From Bacteroidaceae bacterium (GTDB lineage Bacteria; Bacteroidota; Bacteroidia; Bacteroidales; Bacteroidaceae): a stretch of 58,565 bases of DNA. The stretch covers positions 1 to 58,565 of the forward strand of contig JAFYYH010000014.1 in the NCBI GenBank assembly GCA_017557635.1, given 5' to 3'. The position numbers and the translations under genes were made by a program. Below the pieces are notes generated by a model. That model was not told where the DNA came from, did not search any database, and was given only the letters and a program-made list of their open reading frames with translations. Numbering within the stretch: position 1 is the first letter of the stretch; each line of letters starts with the position of its first letter. This document shows, piece after piece, positions 15,768 to 24,000 of this stretch.

Positions 15768-16369
15768 TGAACTACAATACCCAACGAGAGAAAATGCCGA
15801 TGCCCGAGTACGGACGTGCCGTACAGGAGATGGTTGAGTACGCAGTGACAATCCCCGACCGTGCGGAGCGTCAGCATTGCGCCAATACAATCATAAACAT
15901 CATGGGCAGCATGTTCCCCACACTGCGTGACGTACCTGATTTTCAGGGCAAGCTGTGGGATCATCTGGCATTCATGTCGGATTATAAACTGGACATAGAC
16001 TATCCTTGCGAGATAACCCGTCTGGAGAAGACCCAGCAGAAACCGGATCAGATAGACTATCCGGCAGGTGACATACGTTACCGCCATTACGGTCACATCG
16101 TACCCTCTCTGATCAAGGTTGCCGTCGATATGCCCGAAGGTCCCGAGCGCAGTCAGCTGGTACGCCTGCTAGCAGTGCAGATGAAGAAGGATCTGATGAC
16201 ATGGAACAAGGAACTGGTCAGTGACGAGCGCATTGCCGCCGACATTGATTACTTCTCACACGGACGCATCCGTCTTCAGGAGGGTGATCTGGACGTACAG
16301 TTTGCTCAGGCTCCGCCTCAGCAGCGCGCCCAGCAGCACGGAAAGAAAAAGAACAAACGCAGATATTGA
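15767..16369 (+). CDS. DUF4290 protein of unknown function
   Basis: A 200-residue soluble, mainly helical protein that I recognise as DUF4290, a family largely confined to Bacteroidota. It has no signal peptide or membrane segment. Characteristic segments are LPMPEYG-like MPMPEYGRAVQEMVEYA, RAERQHCANTIINIMG, FPTLRDVPDFQGKLWDHLAFM and YGHIVPSLIKVAV. The last 25 residues are Gln-rich then strongly basic (GKKKNKRRY), which could bind nucleic acid. The ATG at 15767 is used; a TTG one codon earlier is also possible. Fixed position between tsaB and murA, ahead of rimM, suggests a housekeeping role in translation or envelope synthesis, but that is inference. Confidence 0.85.
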   Translation: MNYNTQREKMPMPEYGRAVQEMVEYAVTIPDRAERQHCANTIINIMGSMFPTLRDVPDFQGKLWDHLAFMSDYKLDIDYPCEITRLEKTQQKPDQIDYPAGDIRYRHYGHIVPSLIKVAVDMPEGPERSQLVRLLAVQMKKDLMTWNKELVSDERIAADIDYFSHGRIRLQEGDLDVQFAQAPPQQRAQQHGKKKNKRRY

Positions 16370-16378
16370 TATTACGCT

Positions 16379-17686
16379 ATGCCGTCATTTCTTGTAGAGG
16401 GAGGTCACAGACTTAAGGGGACCATCTGTCCGCAGGGCGCCAAGAACGAGGTCCTGCAGATTCTTTGTGCCGTACTGCTCACTCCTGATGAGGTGACGGT
16501 ACAGAACGTACCTGATATCCTTGATGTCAGGAACCTGATAGACATGCTCGCCAACCTGGGCGTAAAGGTAAAAAACACCGCTCCCGGATGCTGGACGTTC
16601 AAGGCCGATACCATTGACCGCAGTTATGCCGAGAGCATGGACTTTGTAGCCAAGAGCGCCGGCCTGCGCGGCTCGGTGATGCTGCTTGGTCCGCTGTTGG
16701 CCCGTCTTGGACATGCCACCGTAAGCAAACCCGGAGGTGACAAGATCGGACGCCGCCGTGTGGATACCCATATCAAGGGTTTCCAGGCACTGGGTGCCAC
16801 ATTCGTGCTCAATGAGGAGCGTGGCTATTTTGAACTCAAGGCAGATAAACTGAAAGGTACCTACATGCTTCTGGACGAGGCATCTGTAACAGGTACCGCC
16901 AACATAATAATGGCCGCTGTCCTGGCCGATGGCGTAACGACCATCTACAATGCCGCCTGCGAGCCGTACGTGCAGCAGCTGTGCCGTATGCTGGTACGCA
17001 TGGGTGCCAGGATCGAGGGCATCGGAAGCAACCTCCTGACCATCACCGGTGTAAAGGAACTTCACGGAACCTCACATAAGGTCCTGCCCGATATGATCGA
17101 GGTGGGCAGTTTCATAGGCATGGCCGCCATGACCCAGAGCGAGATAACCATCAAGGATGTCTCTTACCAGAACCTGGGAATCATCCCCGAGAGTTTTGCC
17201 CGTCTTGGAATCATGATGGAGCAGCGCGGCGATGATATCTATATCCCAGCACAGGAACATTACCAGATAGATTCATTCATTGACGGCTCCATTATGACAT
17301 TGGCCGATGCACCCTGGCCGGGACTTACCCCTGACCTGCTGAGTGTTCTGCTGGTAACGGCTACCCAGGCCAAGGGCAGCGTGCTCATACATCAGAAGAT
17401 GTTTGAGAGCCGCCTGTTCTTTGTGGACAAGTTGATAGATATGGGTGCTCAGGTAATACTTTGTGATCCGCACCGCGTCGTTGTCATCGGCCATGACCGT
17501 CAGTTCCCGCTGACCGCCCGCCGTATGTCATCGCCCGATATCCGTGCCGGTATCGCACTGCTGATTGCAGCCATGAGCGCCAAGGGCACCAGCCGCATCG
17601 ATAACATCGGCCAGATTGACCGCGGTTATCAGAATATTGACGGCCGTCTGAATGCGCTGGGTGCCCATATAACAAGAGAGGATTGA
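16379..17686 (+). CDS. murA: UDP-GlcNAc 1-carboxyvinyltransferase with Asp in place of catalytic Cys
   Basis: A 435-residue enzyme adding enolpyruvate from PEP to UDP-GlcNAc, the first committed step of peptidoglycan synthesis. The N-terminal GTICPQGAKNEVLQILCAV includes the conserved Lys-Asn pair. The mobile loop reads VSKPGGDKIGRRRVDTH: the residue equivalent to E. coli Cys115, the target of fosfomycin, is Asp121 (codon 16739-16741). Asp at this site keeps activity and blocks fosfomycin alkylation in other bacteria. All other regions look intact, so the protein should be functional. Between DUF4290 (9 bases) and rimM (1 base). Confidence 0.96.
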   Translation: MPSFLVEGGHRLKGTICPQGAKNEVLQILCAVLLTPDEVTVQNVPDILDVRNLIDMLANLGVKVKNTAPGCWTFKADTIDRSYAESMDFVAKSAGLRGSVMLLGPLLARLGHATVSKPGGDKIGRRRVDTHIKGFQALGATFVLNEERGYFELKADKLKGTYMLLDEASVTGTANIIMAAVLADGVTTIYNAACEPYVQQLCRMLVRMGARIEGIGSNLLTITGVKELHGTSHKVLPDMIEVGSFIGMAAMTQSEITIKDVSYQNLGIIPESFARLGIMMEQRGDDIYIPAQEHYQIDSFIDGSIMTLADAPWPGLTPDLLSVLLVTATQAKGSVLIHQKMFESRLFFVDKLIDMGAQVILCDPHRVVVIGHDRQFPLTARRMSSPDIRAGIALLIAAMSAKGTSRIDNIGQIDRGYQNIDGRLNALGAHITRED

Positions 17687-17687
17687 C

Positions 17688-18206
17688 ATGATTGAGCAGA
17701 GCGAGGTACAGAGAATAGGACAGATTGTCAAGCCCCATGGAGTTGGCGGCGAGATGGCTGTCACCGTACCCGCATCACTTGATTGGACCGATGATATTGA
17801 CTGCCTGGTATGCTCGCTTGACGGCATACTGGTACCGTTCTTCCTGGAGTCCATCCGCGCCAAGAATGGCACCACCATACTGGTCAAGTTCGAGGGTTAT
17901 GACACGGTTGAATCCACCAGCCGGTTCATGGGCGTGACGGTTTACATGCCGCTCAAGTATCTGGCTGAGAGTGACGACGAAGAGCCTTCATGGAGCACAT
18001 TCCTTGACTGGAAAGTCGTTGATTCCCATGCCGGAGCGTTAGGATCGGTTCATGCCGTCGATGACAGCACTCCGAACATACTGTTTCTGGTGCGTGACGG
18101 TGAGCGTGAAAGGATCATACCGGCAAATCCGGAGTGGATTACCAAGGTGGACCGAAAGAACAGAACGTTATTGTATAACCTTCCCGAGGGACTTGCAGAA
18201 CTATAA
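17688..18206 (+). CDS. rimM: Ribosome maturation factor RimM
   Basis: A 172-residue two-domain protein helping assemble the 30S head. The N-terminal RimM domain begins RIGQIVKPHGVGGEMAVTV, and a PRC-barrel domain occupies roughly residues 95-170 (WSTFLDWKVVDSHAGALG, ending LPEGLAEL). It starts one base after the murA stop. In many other phyla rimM sits with rpsP and trmD; here it is in an envelope-biosynthesis run, which I recall as typical of Bacteroidota. Confidence 0.94.
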   Translation: MIEQSEVQRIGQIVKPHGVGGEMAVTVPASLDWTDDIDCLVCSLDGILVPFFLESIRAKNGTTILVKFEGYDTVESTSRFMGVTVYMPLKYLAESDDEEPSWSTFLDWKVVDSHAGALGSVHAVDDSTPNILFLVRDGERERIIPANPEWITKVDRKNRTLLYNLPEGLAEL

Positions 18207-18212
18207 GAGATT

Positions 18213-19097
18213 ATGAAGAGTATCCGTCAGAAACGCAAGGAGGTGGGCCGCAAAAGCCTGTTCCGCAGATTCGTCTATCTGTACAGACTCACTGTAGTCA
18301 ATGAGGATGAACAGCGCCGTGTATTCAGGATGAAGATTTCACATTTTATCCTGGCGCTGACCGTTGTCATTATTGCAGGACTCGGTGCCTGGGGCGGCAT
18401 CGCCGTTTTCCGCAGCCTGCCCAAGCAGAAAGGTACCACCCTTGAGGATTACAGGATACGTCAGGCCATCGTCAACGAGGCGCTGCGTATTGACTCCCTT
18501 GAACAGGTCTTTGAGATGCAGAACAGATATGTATCGGTCCTGCAGGATATCATATCAGGTTCCATATCTCTTGACACGGTCTATTCGGTCGATTCACTGG
18601 CCCGCGTACGCACTGAACTGCTCATGGAGCGTTCCGAGCGTGAGGAGACATTCATGCGCCAGTATGAGGAGGCCGAGCGTTACAACATCACCTCACAGTC
18701 ACAACCTGTGAGCGATGTGCTCAGCATATCCATATTCCGTCCCACAGCCGGTCTGGTAACCAAGAGTTACAATGCCCTTGACGAGCATCTGGGTGTGGAC
18801 ATAGCAGCCAGCCCCAACCAGAGTGTGGTTTCCGTTCTTGACGGTACCGTGCTTATGTCTACGTATACATCGGACAACGGTTATACCATCTGCGTGGTAC
18901 ATCCGGGTGAACTCATATCGGTCTACAAGCATTGCGAGTCATTGCTCAAGAAGACCGGCGACCGTGTAAAACAGGGTGATGTGATTGCACTTGTGGGCCG
19001 CGGAACCGACCGTGCGCTGCAGGGTTCGCATCTTCATTTTGAATTGTGGTATCAGGGCCAGCCCCTCGATCCCGAAAAATATATATTGTTCCAGTGA
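18213..19097 (+). CDS. Membrane-anchored M23-family peptidase-like protein
   Basis: A 294-residue protein with a basic cytoplasmic N-terminus, one transmembrane helix (about residues 43-66), a coiled-coil-like periplasmic stretch (about 75-160) and a C-terminal M23 (LytM) domain (about 175-290). Zinc ligands are present: H192 and D196 in HLGVDIA, and H275 in SHLHFELW with H273 before it, so it could be an active endopeptidase on peptide crosslinks rather than only an activator. It lies between rimM and dxr; dxr starts with a GTG overlapping its TGA. Likely role is cell-wall remodelling. Confidence 0.9.
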   Translation: MKSIRQKRKEVGRKSLFRRFVYLYRLTVVNEDEQRRVFRMKISHFILALTVVIIAGLGAWGGIAVFRSLPKQKGTTLEDYRIRQAIVNEALRIDSLEQVFEMQNRYVSVLQDIISGSISLDTVYSVDSLARVRTELLMERSEREETFMRQYEEAERYNITSQSQPVSDVLSISIFRPTAGLVTKSYNALDEHLGVDIAASPNQSVVSVLDGTVLMSTYTSDNGYTICVVHPGELISVYKHCESLLKKTGDRVKQGDVIALVGRGTDRALQGSHLHFELWYQGQPLDPEKYILFQ

Positions 19098-20242
19098 AAC
19101 AGATAGCCATATTAGGTTCAACAGGCTCAATAGGGAAGCAGGCGCTTGACGTCATTGCATCCCATCCCGATGAATATGAGGTTTATGCTTTGACTGCCAA
19201 TAACAGCGTTGATCTGCTTATTGAGCAGGCCTTGAAGTTTAAACCTGAGGCGGTGGTGATAGCGAATCAGCAGCATTATTCCAAACTCAAGGAGGCACTC
19301 TCCGGACAGCCCATAAAGGTCTATGCCGGGGCCGATGCCATCAACCAGATCGTAACTGCCGGTCCCATTGACATTGTGCTGGCATCGATGGTGGGATTCG
19401 CAGGTCTGTGCCCCACTATAGAGGCCATCAAGGCTGGTAAGACAATTGCTCTTGCCAACAAGGAGACCATGGTGGTGGCAGGTGAACTCATCACATCCCT
19501 TGCGCTTGAGTACAAGACTCCCATACTTCCTGTCGATTCAGAGCACTCGGCAATATTCCAGTGCCTGAGCGGCGAGACCATGAACCCCGTTGAAAAGATA
19601 CTTCTGACTGCGTCAGGAGGCCCGTTCCGCATACTCGGCATGGACCAGCTGAAGACAGTCACCAAGGCACAGGCCCTGAAACATCCCAACTGGGATATGG
19701 GTGCCAAGATAACCATTGACTCGGCCACCATGATGAACAAAGGCTTTGAGGTGATTGAGGCCAAATGGCTCTTTGGCGTGCCGTACAGCAAGATTCAGGT
19801 GGTGGTTCATCCGCAGTCGGTCATCCACTCCATGGTGCAGTTTGCCGACGGTGCCGTCAAGGCTCAGTTGGGTGCCCCCGATATGCGTCTGCCCATCCAG
19901 TATGCATTCTCATATCCCCGCCGTCTGCAGGCCGATTTCCCGCGTGTTGATTTCACCACTCTGGGAACACTCACATTCGAGGAACCCGATACCGAGCGTT
20001 TCCGCAACCTGGCACTGGCATACAAGGCCATTGAGCGGGGCGGCAACATGCCCTGCATCCTGAACGCAGCCAATGAGGTCTGTGTGGCAGCTTTCCTTCA
20101 GGACAGGATAGGATTCCTTGAGATGAGCGACGTCATAGCCGAGACTATGGAACGTGCCGATTTCCGTCTCAAGTCCACACTTGACGAGTATATAGAAACC
20201 GATGCCCAGGCACGCCGTCTGGCCGCATCACTGATTAAATGA
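19094..20242 (+). CDS. dxr: 1-deoxy-D-xylulose 5-phosphate reductoisomerase
   Basis: A 382-residue NADPH enzyme making methylerythritol 4-phosphate, the first committed step of the non-mevalonate pathway and the target of fosmidomycin. The Rossmann motif ILGSTGSIGKQALD is at the very N-terminus; ALANKETMVVAGE, LPVDSEHSAIFQCL, TASGGPFR and NWDMGAKITIDSATMMNKG mark the catalytic domain. The start is GTG at 19094, overlapping the preceding stop (GTGA). A longer in-frame ATG at 19046 would lie inside the M23 gene and adds nonfamily sequence. Confidence 0.96.
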   Translation: MKQIAILGSTGSIGKQALDVIASHPDEYEVYALTANNSVDLLIEQALKFKPEAVVIANQQHYSKLKEALSGQPIKVYAGADAINQIVTAGPIDIVLASMVGFAGLCPTIEAIKAGKTIALANKETMVVAGELITSLALEYKTPILPVDSEHSAIFQCLSGETMNPVEKILLTASGGPFRILGMDQLKTVTKAQALKHPNWDMGAKITIDSATMMNKGFEVIEAKWLFGVPYSKIQVVVHPQSVIHSMVQFADGAVKAQLGAPDMRLPIQYAFSYPRRLQADFPRVDFTTLGTLTFEEPDTERFRNLALAYKAIERGGNMPCILNAANEVCVAAFLQDRIGFLEMSDVIAETMERADFRLKSTLDEYIETDAQARRLAASLIK

Positions 20243-20261
20243 TTAACAAAACCAAATAGAT

Positions 20262-21749
20262 ATGTCAACTTTCTGGATCCGTTTTATCCAACTAGTACTT
20301 TCGCTTACCATTCTTGTAGTATTCCATGAATGCGGACATTTCCTCTTTTCACGTCTGTTCGGTGTAAGAGTGGATAAGTTCTATGCCTTTTTCAATCCCC
20401 GTTTCTCAATATTCAGAATCAAGCGTGTGAACGGTAAGATCCGCGTCAAGTTCTTTGCTCCCAACGTACCCGAAAGCTACGAGGAGGTAAAACACTTCAA
20501 TTATGAAGGAAAGGAGGAGATAACCTATAAACCCATAGATATTGAGTCACTGCCCGAGGATGACTGGCGTCGTTCACCCGAGAACACAGAGTTCGGTGTG
20601 GGCTGGGTACCTTTCGGCGGCTACTGCAAGATAGCCGGTATGATTGACGAGTCTATGGACATTGCCGCCATGAAGCAGGAACCCAAACCCTGGGAGTTCC
20701 GCACCAAGTCAGCCGGTCAGCGTCTTCTCATCATGGTTGGCGGTGTGCTGTTCAACCTTATCCTGGCCTTCTTCATCTACTCCATGGTACTTTGCAAATG
20801 GGGTGACAGTTACATTCCCGCTCAGGGACTCAAGCACGGCATGGAGTTCAACGAGCAGGCCGAGTCAATAGGCTTCCGTGACGGTGATGTAATCATAGCC
20901 ACCGACGGCAAGGCTACCCGTGAGTTTGACGGTGACCTTTACCGCGCCGTTGCCAAAGCCAAGCAGGTGACCGTACTGCGTGACGGACAGAAGGTGGACC
21001 TGGCAATGCCGTCTGACCTTTCACTCTTTGACTTTACACGTACCGTTCCCTTTGTATCGATCTTAAGCCCCATGACTGTCGACAGCGTTGTCTCAAGTAC
21101 AGGCGGAGCATACGCCGCTGGTCTTCTGGCCGGTGATACGATACTGACGGTTAACGGAAACAATACATGCACCTGGACTCAGTTCCAGACCGTTTTGTCC
21201 GATATGCGCGGACGTGCCGAAGAGAGTTATGTAGACCGTAACCTTCTGTTGGTAATAGGTCGTCCCGGTGCCGGCCGTGATACACTTACAGTGACAGCCG
21301 ATGAGAACTTCCGTATCGGAATAGTACATTTCTCCGATGAGTACGAGCCTGTCAATCTTGAATACGGTTTCTTCAGTTCAATACCTGCTGGTATCAGGTA
21401 TGGCTGGAACACCCTGAAGAGCTACGTCGGTGATTTCCGCTACGTCTTCACCAAGGAGGGAGCCAAGAGCCTGGGCGGATTCGGAACCATAGGCAGCATC
21501 TTCCCCGAGAAGTGGAACTGGCATGCCTTCTGGCTCATGACCGCGTTCCTGTCAATCATCCTGGCCTTCATGAACATCCTGCCCATTCCCGCACTTGACG
21601 GCGGTTATGTGCTGTTCCTGCTGGTTGAGGTGGTAACCGGAAAGAAACCCGGAGACAAGTTCCTTGAAGTGGCAAACACCATAGGCATGGTGATTCTGTT
21701 CGGCCTGCTGATCTTTGCCAATCTGAATGATATCTTAAGACTGTTCTGA
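20262..21749 (+). CDS. rseP: Site-2 protease RseP
   Basis: A 495-residue membrane zinc protease that cleaves transmembrane substrates such as anti-sigma factors or signal-peptide remnants. The HExxH motif is HECGH (H22, E23, H26) in the first membrane helix, and the third ligand lies in NILPIPALDGGYVLF near the end. Two PDZ-like regions occupy roughly residues 185-330. About 45 residues longer than the E. coli enzyme, partly from a charged insert at about 60-110. Its TGA shares a base with the next ATG. Confidence 0.95.
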   Translation: MSTFWIRFIQLVLSLTILVVFHECGHFLFSRLFGVRVDKFYAFFNPRFSIFRIKRVNGKIRVKFFAPNVPESYEEVKHFNYEGKEEITYKPIDIESLPEDDWRRSPENTEFGVGWVPFGGYCKIAGMIDESMDIAAMKQEPKPWEFRTKSAGQRLLIMVGGVLFNLILAFFIYSMVLCKWGDSYIPAQGLKHGMEFNEQAESIGFRDGDVIIATDGKATREFDGDLYRAVAKAKQVTVLRDGQKVDLAMPSDLSLFDFTRTVPFVSILSPMTVDSVVSSTGGAYAAGLLAGDTILTVNGNNTCTWTQFQTVLSDMRGRAEESYVDRNLLLVIGRPGAGRDTLTVTADENFRIGIVHFSDEYEPVNLEYGFFSSIPAGIRYGWNTLKSYVGDFRYVFTKEGAKSLGGFGTIGSIFPEKWNWHAFWLMTAFLSIILAFMNILPIPALDGGYVLFLLVEVVTGKKPGDKFLEVANTIGMVILFGLLIFANLNDILRLF

Positions 21750-23113
21750 TGGTACGCAAGCCCCGTGAGACATTCGGCAGCCGCATGGGCATGCTTCTGG
21801 CTATGGCAGGATCTGCCATCGGTCTGGGTAATATATGGCGTTTCCCTTACATGATGGGAAAGAACGGCGGGGCTGCATTCATACTTCTGTACGTCATAAT
21901 GCTGGTTGTGCTCTGCCTGCCGGTTATGGTATCCGAATACCTCATCGGCCGTCGCGGAGAATCCAATCCTTTCAGCAGTTTTGACCGTCTTGCTCCAGGC
22001 TCCAAATGGCGCTGGATCGGTTTTCTGGCCGTGTTGGCATCGGCCTGTATCCTGTCGTTCTACTGCGTGGTGGGAGGCTGGTCAGTCAAGTATCTGGCCG
22101 ACAGCTGCATCCTGGCATTCTCGGATGAGGGTGACTATGCGCTCAGTTTCGGGTCATTCATCAGCAACCCGTGGAAACCTCTGCTTTACACCCTTATTTT
22201 CCTTGCCCTGACCGGAGCGATCATAGTATTCGGAGTCCGCAAGGGCATTGAACGTATGTCAAAGGTTATGATCACCATGCTGTTTGTGATCATAGTGATG
22301 GTGGTTGTACGCTCGCTTACCCTTCCGGGTGCGATAGAGGGCGTCAAGTATATGTTCGTACCTGATTTCACCAAGGTTACGGCCGATACCTGTATCGCGG
22401 CCATGGGACAGGCCTTCTTCTCGCTCAGCATAGGTTGCGGAACCATTCTTACATATGCATCGTATGTCAAGAAGGATGAGAACATCCTGGCATCATCTGC
22501 ATGGGTGTCATTCTTTGATACCATGTTCGCAATCATTGCAGGACTTGCCATCATTCCGGCCGTTTATGCCATTGCCTATATGAACGGCGTGGAGCCGGAT
22601 GTAAGCGCGGGTCCCGGACTGGTGTTCATCACGCTTCCGGGTGTGTTCAGTCAGATGCCTTTGGGTAATCTGGCAGCAATACTTTTCTTCCTGGCCCTTC
22701 TGCTGGCTGCTGTGACATCGGCCATATCACTTATGGAGGTGGTAGTGGCGTTCATTATCGAGGAGATGCACCGTTCACGCAAGAAAGCTGTGGCTTTATG
22801 CTTTCTGGTCTGCGGTGTGGTAGGAGCGTTCTGCTCACTGTCATTCGGCCCGCTTGCCGGTTTCAAGCTGTTCGGACTGAGCGTGTTTGACTTCTTTGAT
22901 TACATCACATCAAACATAATGCTTCCTCTTGGAGGCCTTCTGCTGGCTGTCTTTGCCGGCTGGCGCCTCAGGCGTGCCAACTTCCTGGATGAACTGACCA
23001 ACAGCGGAAAACTCAGGATTCCCCGCTGGCTCAGTCTTACAATCTATTATCTGGTAAAGTTGGTGGCTCCGATAGGAATCCTACTTATCTTCCTGAACAC
23101 CTTCTTCAGTTGA
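21749..23113 (+). CDS. Sodium-dependent NSS-family transporter
   Basis: A 454-residue protein of the neurotransmitter:sodium symporter (LeuT-fold) family with about 11-12 hydrophobic helices. The signature GSAIGLGNIWRFPYMMGKNGG near the N-terminus is split across helix 1 and contributes the sodium and substrate sites; FFSLSIGCGTILTYASYV marks helix 6. Bacterial members usually import amino acids with sodium; the substrate cannot be read here. Last gene of the tsaB run. Its 3' end overlaps the convergent lipoprotein gene by 33 bases. Confidence 0.9.
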   Translation: MVRKPRETFGSRMGMLLAMAGSAIGLGNIWRFPYMMGKNGGAAFILLYVIMLVVLCLPVMVSEYLIGRRGESNPFSSFDRLAPGSKWRWIGFLAVLASACILSFYCVVGGWSVKYLADSCILAFSDEGDYALSFGSFISNPWKPLLYTLIFLALTGAIIVFGVRKGIERMSKVMITMLFVIIVMVVVRSLTLPGAIEGVKYMFVPDFTKVTADTCIAAMGQAFFSLSIGCGTILTYASYVKKDENILASSAWVSFFDTMFAIIAGLAIIPAVYAIAYMNGVEPDVSAGPGLVFITLPGVFSQMPLGNLAAILFFLALLLAAVTSAISLMEVVVAFIIEEMHRSRKKAVALCFLVCGVVGAFCSLSFGPLAGFKLFGLSVFDFFDYITSNIMLPLGGLLLAVFAGWRLRRANFLDELTNSGKLRIPRWLSLTIYYLVKLVAPIGILLIFLNTFFS

Positions 23114-23947
23114 TTCCTCCTTCATCTTGGAACGGATGAAGATGAGGTGACGGTTTGCTTCGTCACGCAGGTTCTTATGTTCGTTCAATGACAGAAGTAC
23201 CTGTGAGAGGTTATACAGACTCGAAATCGCGTATCGGTCATCCTTATTCAACTTGAGATTACGGTATACGGGACGGCTGCTGTCAGGGCCGGTCTTGCGG
23301 TAGAGCGTATAGGTGATGTTCTCATCCTTGTTGGCATTGATGAATGCAGCCGCTCCGCCGTCATTTCCGTTGATGAAACTCAGCCACTCGTAGTAAACTC
23401 CCAGGTCCTCGAACTCATGGCGGTCCCTTGACTCCGGGGTATCCACATAAACATCACCCACGGTCAGCTTGAGCCAGTCATGATGGATGTATGAACTTCC
23501 GCGGTAGGATGAGATAAGTGTCATACGGCCCAGTTCATCCACCTGAGCACGGATATATGTGCGGTCGGTGTTGCGTTGTGGAGCCTGACTCTTTATGGTA
23601 TAGAGTCCTATATCCTGATAACGCTCATCTTTCTCGAAAGCATAGTTTCCCTTGATCTTGTCGAATGCGGCCTGAGCCACAGCGATTACGCTGTCTTCAT
23701 ACTCAATTATTCGCATCTGCTCGGCCTCCTCAATCTGCTGCATCAGCTTTATGCCCTGCTTGCGTGTCTCAAATGCCGTGGGGTAAAGGATCTTTATACT
23801 GTCAATCTCCTGCTTGGCCACATTGTAATTGCCTATGCTGAACGCCTCCTTAGCATTCTTAAGATGACGACCGGCCGATTTCTCAACGTTCTCTCCGCAG
23901 GATATGGTCAAAGCCATAATTGCCAATAATATCAGTGATTTTCTCAT
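23081..23947 (-). CDS. Lipoprotein of unknown function (TPR-like N-terminus)
   Basis: A 288-residue predicted lipoprotein: signal peptide with lipobox ending ALTISC (C17). Residues about 25-110 are helical and resemble a tetratricopeptide pair (HLKNAKEAFSIGNYNVAKQE) plus a coiled coil. The remaining part is beta-rich (SSYRGSSYIHHDWLKLTVGD) and ends in another helix. I do not recognise a named family beyond Bacteroidota hypothetical proteins. It faces the cca gene with -7 boxes only one base apart, and its 3' end runs 33 bases into the transporter gene. Confidence 0.8.
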   Translation of the reverse strand: MRKSLILLAIMALTISCGENVEKSAGRHLKNAKEAFSIGNYNVAKQEIDSIKILYPTAFETRKQGIKLMQQIEEAEQMRIIEYEDSVIAVAQAAFDKIKGNYAFEKDERYQDIGLYTIKSQAPQRNTDRTYIRAQVDELGRMTLISSYRGSSYIHHDWLKLTVGDVYVDTPESRDRHEFEDLGVYYEWLSFINGNDGGAAAFINANKDENITYTLYRKTGPDSSRPVYRNLKLNKDDRYAISSLYNLSQVLLSLNEHKNLRDEANRHLIFIRSKMKEESTEEGVQEDK

Positions 23948-23977
23948 ATCTGACTAAGTGTTGTTTTTTGTCACTTG

Positions 23978-23985
23978 CAAAATTA
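23978..23985 (-). promoter_or_regulatory. -7 box for lipoprotein gene
   Basis: Minus-strand TAATTTTG, matching TAnnTTTG, 31 bases from the ATG at 23947 and one base from the plus-strand box of cca. Confidence 0.45.
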
Positions 23986-23986
23986 C

Positions 23987-23994
23987 TACTTTTG
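23987..23994 (+). promoter_or_regulatory. -7 box for cca
   Basis: TACTTTTG, exact TAnnTTTG. Transcription would begin about 4-7 bases beyond it, at or next to the ATG at 24001. Confidence 0.5.
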
Positions 23995-24000
23995 CATCAT

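Noticed and set aside
16385-17065. 226-codon open frame on the minus strand
   Set aside because: Antisense to murA, which is a clear full-length family member.
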